A DNA stretch of 62,318 nt from Bacillus sp. MRMR6 (GCF_001940785.1 NZ_MSLS01000027.1:1-62318), one strand, 5' to 3'; numbered from the stretch's first letter, positions 28,238 to 37,777 are shown. Made by a program: numbers and translations. The notes: generated from the letters alone by a model not told the origin.

Positions 28238-29311
28238 CTATACTTCACCCTTTGATTGATAGGTTCCATAGTCCTTAATTTTTAAATCTAAATCCATATT
28301 TATATCATATTTTGGCCATTCTTCTCTCCACTCATCATCTTTATAATCTTGGGAAAAAAACTTTTTAGAGAATAGCCCTAAATACAAAGGGTCAACCTTT
28401 TTGCTTTGAAAAGTTTCTAATAGTTTGGCCATTTTATCTTGAATTTCATTTTTAATATTGTTGCGCAATTCCTTTTGCTCAATAGGATTTGTAAGGTCTT
28501 TGTCTCCTTGATACTCATTAATAATTCCATTAAGTCGCATTGATATTTTTATCCTTTTTTCCTCGGCATTCATTTTAATATCTATATCAGAATTTACGAG
28601 TCCAAGGTTTACTTGTAATGTCTCTAGGGAGAGAACATCATGATATTTTACTTGGCTTTTTAAAAGATCAAACATCCTTGATTCTTCTATTGTAAGTTCA
28701 TGAATCATTTTATAATCTTTCATTAAGCCAATTCCTGTATAATGCAGCTCATTTTCCACCATTGAAAAAAGTGGTACATAAGGGTCTCCAAATCTTGAGT
28801 TAGCTGCCTTTAAATACATATGTAAATCTACAACTTGTAACTCCCCTTTAGTTTGATTATGTTTAAATTGTCTATAAATAAGATAATCCGCACTATTGTT
28901 TGAATTTAATAACCTCTTTAAGTCTCCATTAACAATCCCTAGGTAGATCCTATCAGATATGGCAGTATCCATATATAATCCAGTAACAATATCCTTTATT
29001 CCTTGTTCCTTTGCAAGATTTTCATTTATGATAACTATTCTTAACTGTCCATCTTTAATTTCTCTGAAATATTGTGCATTAAGTTTTGTTTTAATATCCT
29101 TTAAAAGGGTTTCTTCAGTAGTTAAAACGACACGTTTCTCTTTTCTTACAGGAGGCACCATCGTAGTAACTTTGTATTTTTCATTTTCCCCTTTTTCGTA
29201 GTAGTATAAAATGGAAGGAGCAATCTCTTCAATAGTATTCTCTCCTCCATAACAAGATGTTAGAGTTAAAATAAATGGTAACAACAAAATAAAAAAACAT
29301 TTGCTTCTCAT
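28238..29311 (-). CDS. gerC: Ger(x)C family spore germination lipoprotein (receptor C subunit)
   Basis: The C subunit of a GerA-type nutrient germinant receptor, a lipoprotein on the outer face of the spore inner membrane. A signal peptide ends in a lipobox LTLTSC with lipidated Cys20. The 357-residue length and features such as EIAPSILYYY, LEVVDLHMYLK-like and LKDIKTKL fit the family loosely. I chose the ATG at 29311, which overlaps the gerB stop (ATGA); a longer frame from 29425 lies inside gerB. The sequence is divergent from well-known GerC proteins, so the germinant is unknown. Confidence 0.88.
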   Translation of the reverse strand: MRSKCFFILLLPFILTLTSCYGGENTIEEIAPSILYYYEKGENEKYKVTTMVPPVRKEKRVVLTTEETLLKDIKTKLNAQYFREIKDGQLRIVIINENLAKEQGIKDIVTGLYMDTAISDRIYLGIVNGDLKRLLNSNNSADYLIYRQFKHNQTKGELQVVDLHMYLKAANSRFGDPYVPLFSMVENELHYTGIGLMKDYKMIHELTIEESRMFDLLKSQVKYHDVLSLETLQVNLGLVNSDIDIKMNAEEKRIKISMRLNGIINEYQGDKDLTNPIEQKELRNNIKNEIQDKMAKLLETFQSKKVDPLYLGLFSKKFFSQDYKDDEWREEWPKYDINMDLDLKIKDYGTYQSKGEV

Positions 29312-30429
29312 ATTTTTTTCACCCTCTTTATAATATAGAACAAAAGAGGAATGGCTGTATAAAATATAGCAGTAAGATAAATATAGACATTTAACCATAT
29401 AAACTCTTGACTTCTTTCCATCCAATATTCATGCTGAATAAATGTCAATAAAAGCGCTAAAAAAAGTACAAATAATCCATAAGATAGGTTGTTTTCTTTG
29501 AACTGAAAGAGGAACTTTATCCCTGAATATAAATAAAGATTTATTAATGATAAAGAGAGTATTAATGGGAACATAAAAAATGGAATAATGATCATTTCCA
29601 AGCGATCTATTATTGGTAATTGTATGTACCTTGCAATGGTGACTAGGGGATATTCAACTTTCTTAAGGTAGTCTGGTCCAAAAAATACAACGGCTATGAA
29701 AAACAACAGGGAATACTCTAATAACGTAAAAAAGTTACCGGCTGTCGTATATTTGTAAACATTCACTTCTGGTTTAATCCATCTTTTTAATAACAATAAT
29801 AATTCAGGTCCTGAAAAGGACGATAATAAATAAAAGAACCTCTTAATATCTTGACCTTTTTCAAACCCATTTACTAAAGGAAGAAAGTCTCGATAAATTG
29901 AATTGGGAGATAACAAAACTTCTATGTAAGCTAGGATAATCCAAGCGGAAAATAAAAACGCTAATACAGAAAATCTTGAAACATTTAAAATGCCTTGATA
30001 AGTAGAAAAAGCAACTACTACAATTAATATAATTATTATACTGATTAACCGATCCTCTCTTAATACATATAACTGGATAACTTTGGAATAACCAATGATA
30101 ATAATCGAGAATTTAAGCATTAATATAGCTAGACCAATTGAAACCATTGGATATAGCATGATCTTTGGAAATAGATTTTGCAATTGTTTATCATTTGGAG
30201 TTTTACTATTGTATAACCACTTACTAATTAAAAATAAATTTAACTGGGATACAAAAAAAGCGGTAGCTATAATCCAGTAATTACTACCACTGATAAGTTG
30301 GGTTGGTAACAATAATACGGTGTACCCAATTTGAAGTCGATTTACTAAAAACATCAATTGTATACCATTTATACCAGGTTCATTACTATTCATTAGGGAT
30401 AACTCTTTATAGAATAATTCACTTTTCAT
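29308..30429 (-). CDS. gerB: GerB-type spore germination permease (receptor B subunit)
   Basis: An APC-superfamily membrane protein with about ten transmembrane helices, thought to form the ligand-binding part of the germinant receptor. It begins GINGIQLMFLVNRLQIGYTVLLLPTQLI, typical of GerB/AB proteins. I chose the ATG at 30429 because TTAGGGA lies 10 nt upstream, while the ATG at 30438 is only 2 nt from it (376 aa if used). It is 18 nt after gerA and overlaps gerC by 4 nt. Confidence 0.92.
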   Translation of the reverse strand: MKSELFYKELSLMNSNEPGINGIQLMFLVNRLQIGYTVLLLPTQLISGSNYWIIATAFFVSQLNLFLISKWLYNSKTPNDKQLQNLFPKIMLYPMVSIGLAILMLKFSIIIIGYSKVIQLYVLREDRLISIIIILIVVVAFSTYQGILNVSRFSVLAFLFSAWIILAYIEVLLSPNSIYRDFLPLVNGFEKGQDIKRFFYLLSSFSGPELLLLLKRWIKPEVNVYKYTTAGNFFTLLEYSLLFFIAVVFFGPDYLKKVEYPLVTIARYIQLPIIDRLEMIIIPFFMFPLILSLSLINLYLYSGIKFLFQFKENNLSYGLFVLFLALLLTFIQHEYWMERSQEFIWLNVYIYLTAIFYTAIPLLFYIIKRVKKI

Positions 30430-30447
30430 ACTAACCATTCCCTAACT

Positions 30448-31734
30448 TTATAAATTGGGCATTAAATAAGGTTTATTCATGGACTTAATAGAGTTTAAAT
30501 GGATAATTAAAATACAAAAAGCTGCTGCAATCCCAAAGAGACCAAATTGATAGGATACAATAAGAAAAAGGTAGCGGATTATTTTTAACGAAGTAGCCAT
30601 GATGTAGTTAGGAACAACGAAAGAAGAAACTGCTGTTATACCGACCATAACAATTAAGATGTTACTGGCAATCCCTGCTTGGACAGCAGCATCTCCAATT
30701 ATTATTCCACCTACTACACCAAGGGTATTACCTGTTTTAGTGGGCATTCTCTTACTAGCTTCTCTTAAAAATTCCAAAGTGAGTAACATCAAGATTGATT
30801 CCCACAAAGGAGAAAATGGGACATCAGACCTTGATTCAATGACGATAAATAATAATTCCAAAGGGAATGCCTCATAGTTATGGGTTGTTATTGCAACATA
30901 TAATGGTACTAATAGTAAAGAAGTTAAATAACCTATTAGACGCACTAATCGGATTAAATATGCTGTCCAACTATTATGTATGTAGTCCTCTGCAGAGAGG
31001 AAAAAATCAAAGAAAGAACTTGGACTAATTATTGCAAAAGGATTTTGGTCAATTAAAACAATTACTTTACCCTGAGCTAAAGCAAGGCTAATTAGATCTG
31101 GTTTATCAGTCATTTGATATTGCGGAAAGCTGCTTTTAGACGAACTAAATAACCGTCCCAGAAAAGGGGAATTTATGATGAATTTTTCGTCAATCATTTT
31201 AATTCTTGCTTTTACTAGTTGGACATCATTGTCCTTGGCAGAACCTTTTAAAAATAGAAGGGCAACCCTACTCTTTGACAGCGTTCCTATGGTAAACATT
31301 TCAGATTTTAGATTTGATGTAGGAAGAAACCTTCTAATTAGAGTAAGATTTTGGTCTATTTGCTCTGTAAAGCTTTCCAATGAGGTATAAAGAGTTGTTT
31401 CTTGTTCAGAAGGCTCAACACTTCTTCCGATTTCAGCTGGAAGGTTAATGGACAGAAAAAAAGAATCCTTGTTGTTGCTTACAATAACAGCGCCACGTAA
31501 CAACATATCTGCCGCTTTGGATATAGAGTACTCTTTTTTCGAATCAATTACAGGGAATCTAACTTCACTTTTATCTCCTTTCAAAATTGATGTTAGAATA
31601 AGTTTGTTTACACCCTCGATATTCACTAAAGAAGAAATGAAAAAAACCTCAAATTGATTTAATTCGCATGATTTAAATTCACTAACTTCCTTAAATTCAG
31701 CCTCTAAAAGCTTTCTTAAACGTTCCTGGAACAT
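30448..31734 (-). CDS. gerA: GerA-type spore germination protein (receptor A subunit)
   Basis: The A subunit of a nutrient germinant receptor in the spore inner membrane. The hydrophilic N-terminal domain covers about 1-255, followed by about five hydrophobic helices. Family stretches include KARIKMIDEKFI, PQYQMTDKPDLISLALAQGKVIVLIDQNPFAIISPSSFFDFFLSAEDYI, and VGGIIIGDAAVQAGIASNILIVMVGITAVSSFVVPNY. At 428 residues it is somewhat short for GerAA proteins (about 480), and the usual GPRxxFTE motif reads SVEPSEQETTLYTSLESFTE here. A 36-aa membrane peptide precedes it in the operon. Confidence 0.93.
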   Translation of the reverse strand: MFQERLRKLLEAEFKEVSEFKSCELNQFEVFFISSLVNIEGVNKLILTSILKGDKSEVRFPVIDSKKEYSISKAADMLLRGAVIVSNNKDSFFLSINLPAEIGRSVEPSEQETTLYTSLESFTEQIDQNLTLIRRFLPTSNLKSEMFTIGTLSKSRVALLFLKGSAKDNDVQLVKARIKMIDEKFIINSPFLGRLFSSSKSSFPQYQMTDKPDLISLALAQGKVIVLIDQNPFAIISPSSFFDFFLSAEDYIHNSWTAYLIRLVRLIGYLTSLLLVPLYVAITTHNYEAFPLELLFIVIESRSDVPFSPLWESILMLLTLEFLREASKRMPTKTGNTLGVVGGIIIGDAAVQAGIASNILIVMVGITAVSSFVVPNYIMATSLKIIRYLFLIVSYQFGLFGIAAAFCILIIHLNSIKSMNKPYLMPNL

Positions 31735-31754
31735 TTCATCACCATATTCATATT

Positions 31755-31865
31755 TTAGTCCATTTCAACCAGTTTTCTATACTCACCAATGAAAACCAAC
31801 AGTGCACCTAACAGGAGTATTCCCGTACCAAGTACAATTATGCTTTGGGTTGAATAACTTTCCAT
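31755..31865 (-). CDS. 36-residue single-helix membrane peptide heading the ger operon
   Basis: A 36-codon frame from ATG at 31863-31865 with TTTGGAG about 9 nt upstream. It has a short polar N-terminus (MESYSTQS), one hydrophobic helix IIVLGTGILLLGALLVFIG and a charged tail EYRKLVEMD. It ends 20 nt before gerA on the same strand. Small D-type subunits accompany some Ger receptors (for example GerUD in B. megaterium, which has two helices), so it may be an analogous small subunit. It is shorter than those, and homology is not shown. Confidence 0.65.
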   Translation of the reverse strand: MESYSTQSIIVLGTGILLLGALLVFIGEYRKLVEMD

Positions 31866-32150
31866 AAAAAGCATCTCCAAATTTTGCTATATATCTATGC
31901 TTAGAAAAAATGTAGTGAATCTAGAATTCAACTTACTTTACATTTTTAACTGCAAATTCAGTTATTGCAAAGGCAACGTAACCCGTTTACCGAGAGTTTT
32001 ACTTAAATAAAAAAATTAAAGGTAATCCTATGAAAATAGCGAATCAATTAGGTGAGAGCGATTACATTTGGAATCACAACAATAAAGTGATTCTAAACAG
32101 AATCAATCATTAGAAGCTATCTTTTTCAAAAGGGGGCCTCAAGGAAATTA

Positions 32151-33563
32151 ATGAAAGATCTATATATATCTGACGAGATGAGAAGAAATGGAGTAACAAA
32201 GGGGGAAATGGAAGAGCTTTTTCTTTCAATTTTTAAATCTAGTTATGACGGTATCTTTGTGGCCGACAAAAAGGGTATAGGCATCATGGTCAACCAGGCA
32301 TATACGAGGATAACTGGTGTAGGGAGCCATGAGCTGCTCGGCAAGACGATGAAAAAGGTGGTACAAGAAGGAATTGTTTCAGATTCAGTGACGCTGCAGG
32401 TACTTGAAGATCAAAAACCACATACGATCGTACAGAATGTCAGAGGGAAAGAAGTATTAGTGACAGGAAGCCCTGTTTTTGATAAGAACGGTGAAATTAG
32501 CTATGTTGTTACAAATGTAAGAGATATTTCGGATTTAAATCAAATGAAGAACGAGCTGCGGCAGTCTAAAAAGTTAGCAGAGAGATATATCAGTGAAATT
32601 GAAGACTTCAAAAAAAGAGAACTCATCCATATGCATCTAGATGGAATTGTTGCCCAAAGCCAAGAAATCATGAAGGTTTTTCATCTCGCGAGAAAAGTAG
32701 CAAAGGTAGATTCAGGGGTATTAGTTTTAGGGGAATCAGGTGTGGGAAAAGAAGTCATCGTCAACTATATACACCAAGAAAGTGATCGTTCAGGGTACCC
32801 TTTGATAAAAGTAAATTGTGGAGCAATTCCTGAACATCTGCTCGAGTCGGAATTGTTTGGCTACGAGAAAGGTGCTTTTACAGGTGCAAATAGTCAAGGA
32901 AAGCCAGGACTTTTTGAATTGGCAAGCGGAGGGACGATTTTTTTAGATGAAATAGGCGATATGCCGATTGACCTTCAAGTTAAGCTCCTGAGGGTATTGC
33001 AAGAATTTGAAATCATGCGGGTTGGCGGTACAAAAACTATAAAAATTGATGTAAGAGTCGTTTCAGCTACCCATAAGAATTTAGAGGAAATGGTTGAGAA
33101 GAATGAATTTAGACGGGACCTGTATTACCGGTTAAATATAGTTCCCATTAAGGTTCCGTCCTTACGCGAAAGGAGAACGGACATTGTTTCACTCGCCTTT
33201 TTCTTTTTAAATAAGAGCAATAAAAAGAATAAGTTTAATAAGCGATTTCATCCTAACATCATAAACTTTTTTGAAAACTACGAATGGCCCGGAAATATTA
33301 GAGAGTTAGAGAATTTAGTGGAGAGATTAGTGGTTACTTCTGACAGCGAGGAGATATCATTGAATGATTTGCCTGATGGATTTGTTCAAGGAAATGACCA
33401 GATAAATCAAGAAAAATGGAAACTAAAAGAGATACTCGCTAATGTAGAACGAAGAATAATCCTTGAGCAAATGGCGGAATCAAAAACAACCCGCCGTGCA
33501 GCAAAGGAATTGGGAATCAGCCAATCAGCCCTCGTAAAAAAAATGCAGAAATTAAACATTTGA
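32151..33563 (+). CDS. Sigma-54-dependent transcriptional activator (PAS - AAA+ - HTH)
   Basis: A 470-residue bacterial enhancer-binding protein. An N-terminal PAS sensor covers about 22-130 (SSYDGIFVADKKGIGIMVNQAYTRITG), a short coiled linker follows, then the AAA+ domain (about 160-385) with Walker A GESGVGKE, the sigma-54-contacting loop GAFTGA, Walker B GGTIFLDEIGD and the YRLNIVPIKVPSLRER region. A C-terminal Fis-type HTH (TRRAAKELGISQSALVKKMQKL) ends the protein. AAGGAAATTA precedes the ATG. It lies directly upstream of a -24/-12 promoter and the PHA operon, which is its likely target. The PAS ligand is unknown. Confidence 0.95.
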   Translation: MKDLYISDEMRRNGVTKGEMEELFLSIFKSSYDGIFVADKKGIGIMVNQAYTRITGVGSHELLGKTMKKVVQEGIVSDSVTLQVLEDQKPHTIVQNVRGKEVLVTGSPVFDKNGEISYVVTNVRDISDLNQMKNELRQSKKLAERYISEIEDFKKRELIHMHLDGIVAQSQEIMKVFHLARKVAKVDSGVLVLGESGVGKEVIVNYIHQESDRSGYPLIKVNCGAIPEHLLESELFGYEKGAFTGANSQGKPGLFELASGGTIFLDEIGDMPIDLQVKLLRVLQEFEIMRVGGTKTIKIDVRVVSATHKNLEEMVEKNEFRRDLYYRLNIVPIKVPSLRERRTDIVSLAFFFLNKSNKKNKFNKRFHPNIINFFENYEWPGNIRELENLVERLVVTSDSEEISLNDLPDGFVQGNDQINQEKWKLKEILANVERRIILEQMAESKTTRRAAKELGISQSALVKKMQKLNI

Positions 33564-33577
33564 TGAAAAAGGGAATC

Positions 33578-33609
33578 AAAAAGCCAACGCAGACTTCGTT
33601 GGCTTTTTT
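33578..33609 (+). terminator. Terminator after the sigma-54 activator
   Basis: AAAAGCCAACG pairs with CGTTGGCTTTT over CAGACTT, followed by a T-run. It makes the downstream operon dependent on its own promoter. Confidence 0.9.
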
Positions 33610-33705
33610 GATTGCATACGAAACCTTACTATTTTTCCTTATTTTCATGTTGGAAACCCACTAAATTTGGTACTGTCTGTCGAATAGTTGGAATCTGTGG
33701 TTAAC

Positions 33706-33721
33706 TGGCATGGTTCTTGCA
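33706..33721 (+). promoter_or_regulatory. Sigma-54 (-24/-12) promoter of the PHA operon
   Basis: TGGCATGGTTCTTGCA fits the consensus TGGCAC-N5-TTGCW with one change and has exact GG-N10-GC spacing. It lies 46 nt before the SDR start codon, leaving room for a transcript start near 33733 and the GAAAGGAAAGGG ribosome binding site. The activator gene just upstream and rpoN in the same window support it. Confidence 0.85.
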
Positions 33722-33766
33722 TTGTAAAACTGTAGGTGAACGAAGAAAGGAAAGGGTGAGTAGGGA

Positions 33767-34531
33767 ATGGACGTACCATCTTTTGAAATGAAGGGAAAGG
33801 TTGCACTCGTTACGGGCGGAAGCAAAGGAATTGGTTTTGCAATGGCCTATGCTCTAGGGTCTTACGGTGCGACAGTTGTACTATCTAGCCGCGGTGTGGA
33901 AGAAGGGGAAAAGGCAGTAAAGAAATTAATCGAAAAGGGAATCGAAGCAGCTTATATACGGTGCGATGTGACGGATAAAAAGCAGGTTGAACAGCTAGTA
34001 AGTAAAATTGCTACTCAATTTGGTTCTTTAGATATTTTAGTAAACAACGCAGGAATGAACATCCGAAAGCCTCTAGTAGAAGTAGAAGAAAAGGATTGGG
34101 ATCAAGTTCTGAATGTAAATCTAAAAGGACTTTTCTTAGTAGGCCAGGCCTGTGCCAAGCAGATGATCCAACAAAACTACGGAAAGATTATTAACATTTC
34201 CTCGATTTTAGGTAGTATCGGTCTGCCGTTACAAACATCCTATGCAGCCAGTAAAGGTGGCATTAACCAGTTAACAAAGGTTTGGGCGGATGAATTAGCG
34301 CCTTTTAATATTACTGTAAATGCGATCGGACCAGGATATATAAAAACGCCGATGACAGAAGAATGGCTTTCAGACCCCGAAAGAGTAAGAAATATAACAA
34401 ATTCTACCATGATTAAAAGAATTGGCGAAACATCCGATCTTGCTGGACCAGTTGTATTCTTGGCTTCTGATACCTCAAAGTATGTTACCGGTCAGATCTT
34501 ACATGTCGATGGTGGCTGGACGGCAAGGTAA
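33767..34531 (+). CDS. Short-chain dehydrogenase/reductase (FabG/PhaB-like)
   Basis: A 254-residue classical SDR with the cofactor loop TGGSKGIG (about 17-24), NNAG, the catalytic Ser in INISSILGS and Y159-x3-K163 in SYAASKGG, and a C-terminal TGQILHVDGGW. As the first gene of an operon with PhaR and PhaC it is a candidate acetoacetyl-CoA or 3-oxoacyl reductase supplying 3-hydroxyacyl-CoA to the synthase. The sequence also resembles gluconate 5-dehydrogenase/glucose dehydrogenase-type SDRs, so substrate assignment rests on context. Confidence 0.9.
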   Translation: MDVPSFEMKGKVALVTGGSKGIGFAMAYALGSYGATVVLSSRGVEEGEKAVKKLIEKGIEAAYIRCDVTDKKQVEQLVSKIATQFGSLDILVNNAGMNIRKPLVEVEEKDWDQVLNVNLKGLFLVGQACAKQMIQQNYGKIINISSILGSIGLPLQTSYAASKGGINQLTKVWADELAPFNITVNAIGPGYIKTPMTEEWLSDPERVRNITNSTMIKRIGETSDLAGPVVFLASDTSKYVTGQILHVDGGWTAR

Positions 34532-34556
34532 GGAAAAGCTTTAGGAGGTTTTTGAA

Positions 34557-36137
34557 ATGAAGATGATGAAAGAAAATCATTTTAATAGAGAAATACAGGT
34601 ATTTGAGAATAGGCCGAAACATCTCTTTGCAATGCTGGAAGGAACCGTTCAAAGGTATGGAGATAAAGAGGCTCTTGTTTTGAATAATGTCCGACTAACC
34701 TATCGTGAAATGCTGAAGAAGGTAGAACAAATTGCTGGAAATCTGCAAAATTCCTTGTGTTTAAAAAAGGGTGATCGGGTTGCACTTCTACTAGGAAATA
34801 ACATTGAATTTTGCCTACTCGTCTTCGCTTGCGCAAAGCTTGGAGCTATCGTTGTTCCATTAAACACACGTTTAAAAGAAACCGAACTTTCGTATATGCT
34901 GAATCAGTCGGGAAGCAAAATCTTATTTGTCGATGATGAATTCCTTGAAAAAATTGAAAACATGAGAGATGAACAGAGCATCAAGCAGGTCCAGCATTTT
35001 TTCTTAATCGGAAATCAAATCTGTAAACGGAAGGACTATCTGCCATTCGAAATTTTAGAACAAAGTTCTTCCATTAGTGAGACCAACTTATCGGAAGATG
35101 ATCCATTATTTATTATGTATACCTCTGGAACAACGGGTCTCCCAAAAGGAGCGGTAGGAAGTCATTTAGGGGCAATCCATAGTTCGATGAATTATCAATA
35201 TGTGTTAAAGACTAACCATGAATCTAGAACTTTAGTTGCAGTCCCACTGTTTCATGTAACAGGCTTAATTGGTCAATTATTACACATGGTTAGAGTGGGG
35301 GGGACCTCTGTCATTATGAGGAGATTTAAGACAGAGGAATACATTCGCTTAGCAGCAGAGGAAGAGATCAGCTTTTTGTTCAATGTCCCAACGATCTACA
35401 TCATGATGATGGCACATGCTGATTTTCCTTTACACCATTATTTAAAGATTAACTGCATTGCCTATGGTGGTGCCCCAATGTCTTCAGAGACGATCTATAA
35501 ATTAAAAAAGTATTTTCCAAATGCCTATCTTCATAATGCCTACGGCGCAACAGAGACATCCTCCCCAGCTACGATCATGCCACAAGGTTTTCCTGAAGAT
35601 AAGGTTACCTCAGTTGGCATGCCAGTTCCTGTCGGAGAGCTGAAGGTTGTCAATGACCAAGATGAACCGTGTCCTCCAGGGGAAGTAGGAGAGTTATTAA
35701 TTAAGGGTCCAATGGTTGTGGAGGGCTATTGGGAAAATGCAGCAGCTAATCAAACTAGTTTCTTAGATGGATATTGGCGGTCCGGGGATTTAGCGAAAAT
35801 CGATCAAGAGGGCTTTGTCTACATAGTAGACCGCAAAAAAGACTTAATTAACCGTGGCGGTGAAAAGGTTTTTTCAATTGAAGTCGAAAATGTCCTTTAT
35901 GATCATCCGAAGGTGTTAGAGGCAGCGGTTGTTGGAATCCCAGATCCTATTTTCGGAGAGGCAGTGAAAGCAGTAGTTGTCCCAAAAAACCAAGAAACAA
36001 TTGATGTGGAAGAAATAAGGGGCTTTGTTGCTGACAGATTAGCAAATTATAAGGTTCCTAGACTGATAGAAATTGTTGAGGAGCTTCCTCGGAATGCTGC
36101 AGGGAAAATTTTAAAAAATGTGTTAAAAAAGCTTTAA
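34557..36137 (+). CDS. Acyl-CoA synthetase (AMP-forming), PHA operon
   Basis: A 526-residue ANL-superfamily ligase that activates a carboxylic acid with ATP and CoA. The P-loop MYTSGTTGLPKG starts at about residue 186; NAYGATETS is motif A5, and DGYWRSGDLAKIDQEGFVYIVDRKKDLINRGGEKVFS carries the hinge. The catalytic Lys is in NAAGKILK near the C-terminus. TTAGGAGG lies upstream. Placed between the SDR and phaR, it may charge a hydroxy or fatty acid for PHA synthesis or re-activate monomers released from PHA. The true substrate is unknown. Confidence 0.92.
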   Translation: MKMMKENHFNREIQVFENRPKHLFAMLEGTVQRYGDKEALVLNNVRLTYREMLKKVEQIAGNLQNSLCLKKGDRVALLLGNNIEFCLLVFACAKLGAIVVPLNTRLKETELSYMLNQSGSKILFVDDEFLEKIENMRDEQSIKQVQHFFLIGNQICKRKDYLPFEILEQSSSISETNLSEDDPLFIMYTSGTTGLPKGAVGSHLGAIHSSMNYQYVLKTNHESRTLVAVPLFHVTGLIGQLLHMVRVGGTSVIMRRFKTEEYIRLAAEEEISFLFNVPTIYIMMMAHADFPLHHYLKINCIAYGGAPMSSETIYKLKKYFPNAYLHNAYGATETSSPATIMPQGFPEDKVTSVGMPVPVGELKVVNDQDEPCPPGEVGELLIKGPMVVEGYWENAAANQTSFLDGYWRSGDLAKIDQEGFVYIVDRKKDLINRGGEKVFSIEVENVLYDHPKVLEAAVVGIPDPIFGEAVKAVVVPKNQETIDVEEIRGFVADRLANYKVPRLIEIVEELPRNAAGKILKNVLKKL

Positions 36138-36157
36138 TAAACTGGAGGAATAAAAAA

Positions 36158-36694
36158 ATGACAGAACGTAATACGTATGAACCATACCAGACCTTTAAAA
36201 AGATAAGTGATCAGTGGGAAAAGCAGGTGAATGATACCATCCACCGCTGGACGAATCATCATGAATTTGTCGAGCTTATGAAGTGGGGTACGATGATGCA
36301 GCAACCCTATCTCAAAATGTTTAAAAAGAATCAGGAGTACTTTGCGAAGTTTTATAATATTCCTACAAAATATGATGTGGCTAAGGCAGCCAAACTAACG
36401 GTGCAGACAGAGGAAAAGATTGATCTCTTAGAAGAACAGCTTTGGAAGCTAGAAGAGAAGATAGATCAAACGAATAAAAATGTTAGCATCATTGCCGATG
36501 CAGCAAGAGACATGATTAAGCTGACAAAGCAGCTAAAAACTGATCAAAAGAAATTAGATGAAATTCATACTGGTCTGAATGATGTGACAAGAGAATTAGC
36601 AGAGATTTACAGCTTAAAAGAGGAACTTGGAGAACTAAAAGAATTGATGAAGGAAAAAAACGAAGTATTAGAGCTTACTGCAGTAACTAAGTAG
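36158..36694 (+). CDS. phaR: Class IV PHA synthase subunit PhaR
   Basis: A 178-residue protein required with PhaC for active class IV polyhydroxyalkanoate synthase, found in Bacillus. The N-terminal part (YEPYQTFKKISDQWEKQVNDTIHRW, KWGTMMQQPYLKMFKKNQEYFAKFYNIPTKYDVAKAAKL) is the PhaR signature, followed by long coiled-coil helices from about 85 to 170. ACTGGAGG precedes the ATG. It is directly followed by phaC. Confidence 0.94.
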   Translation: MTERNTYEPYQTFKKISDQWEKQVNDTIHRWTNHHEFVELMKWGTMMQQPYLKMFKKNQEYFAKFYNIPTKYDVAKAAKLTVQTEEKIDLLEEQLWKLEEKIDQTNKNVSIIADAARDMIKLTKQLKTDQKKLDEIHTGLNDVTRELAEIYSLKEELGELKELMKEKNEVLELTAVTK

Positions 36695-36712
36695 GCGGGG
36701 GAGGAATGAAAA

Positions 36713-37765
36713 TTGGCAACTACAAACACATTGGAATATAAAAATGAACTAAAACGCTGGAGTAACTTTATAAAAACAGTAAATGCTCCAGAACCACGTA
36801 AGGATTTTACCCCAAGGCAAGCGGTTTGGAAAAAGAATAAGGCAACCCTTTACCATTATCCAGCTGTTAACAAAAAATATGCGGTTCCTGTCTTTTTTGT
36901 CTATTCGCTTATTAATCGTCCAAATATCCTTGACTTTGCGCCAGGTTCAAGTGTGATTGAAGGGTTAGTTAACAGCGGCTATGATGTCTACTTGTTAGAT
37001 TGGGGAATTCCTGAATACGAGGACAAAGACCTTACCATTGAAGATTATGTGGATCACTATATTAGAAATGCTGTAAAACGAGCAATTCGTCATGCTGGTG
37101 CAAAAGAAATCTCGGTAGTAGGCTATTGTTTGGGTGGTACCTTAGCGGCCATGTACGCAGCAATCGCAGAAGAGCCGATTAAGAATCTGGTTGTCGCAAC
37201 TGTTCCGATTGATTATACAGAGGCGGCAATGCCTGATAAATGGGCGGAAAGCTTAAGAAGCGATGGTTCTAATCAATTGGAAGGCTTGGTAGACGCATAC
37301 GGTACAATTCCCGCCGACGTGGTTGAAAACATGTTCCTTTCCATCACTACACCCGTCTACTATAGTCCATATGTTTTGTTATTATCCCGTGCCGATGACG
37401 AAGTGTTTGTTGAAAAATGGCATCGAATGAATAGTTGGACAAAAGGCCATGTACCATTAACCGGTGGAGCGTTGAAACAGTTGAACGAGGACCTTCATAA
37501 GGAAAATAAACTTATAAAGGGCTTTTTTACCATCCATGGTAAAAAAGCAGATTTAGCAAATATCGATATGAGTTTACTGGCTGTGAGTGCTAAGTATGAT
37601 CATCTTATTCCTGAAAGTCAAAGCCTTCCACTGATGGAGGCTGTAGCGAGTGAAGATAAAACGTATATGCTAGTTGAGACAGGTCATGTGGCATTAGCGT
37701 TATCAGGAAAATTCACTGCAATATTAACAGAATGGTTAAGTGAACGCTCAAAAAAGATCGAATAA
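36713..37765 (+). CDS. phaC: Class III/IV poly(R)-hydroxyalkanoic acid synthase PhaC
   Basis: Polymerises (R)-3-hydroxyacyl-CoA into polyester granules. The 350-residue length is typical of the short class III/IV PhaC. The alpha/beta-hydrolase nucleophile is a cysteine in the lipase-like box GYCLGG (Cys139), with Asp296 in SAKYDHLIP and His325 in ETGHVAL completing the triad. The start is TTG with GGGGGAGG about 9 nt upstream. It is the last gene of the sigma-54-type operon and is closed by a strong bidirectional terminator. There is no phaA or phaP nearby. Confidence 0.95.
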   Translation: MATTNTLEYKNELKRWSNFIKTVNAPEPRKDFTPRQAVWKKNKATLYHYPAVNKKYAVPVFFVYSLINRPNILDFAPGSSVIEGLVNSGYDVYLLDWGIPEYEDKDLTIEDYVDHYIRNAVKRAIRHAGAKEISVVGYCLGGTLAAMYAAIAEEPIKNLVVATVPIDYTEAAMPDKWAESLRSDGSNQLEGLVDAYGTIPADVVENMFLSITTPVYYSPYVLLLSRADDEVFVEKWHRMNSWTKGHVPLTGGALKQLNEDLHKENKLIKGFFTIHGKKADLANIDMSLLAVSAKYDHLIPESQSLPLMEAVASEDKTYMLVETGHVALALSGKFTAILTEWLSERSKKIE

Positions 37766-37777
37766 TTTATACTCTAA

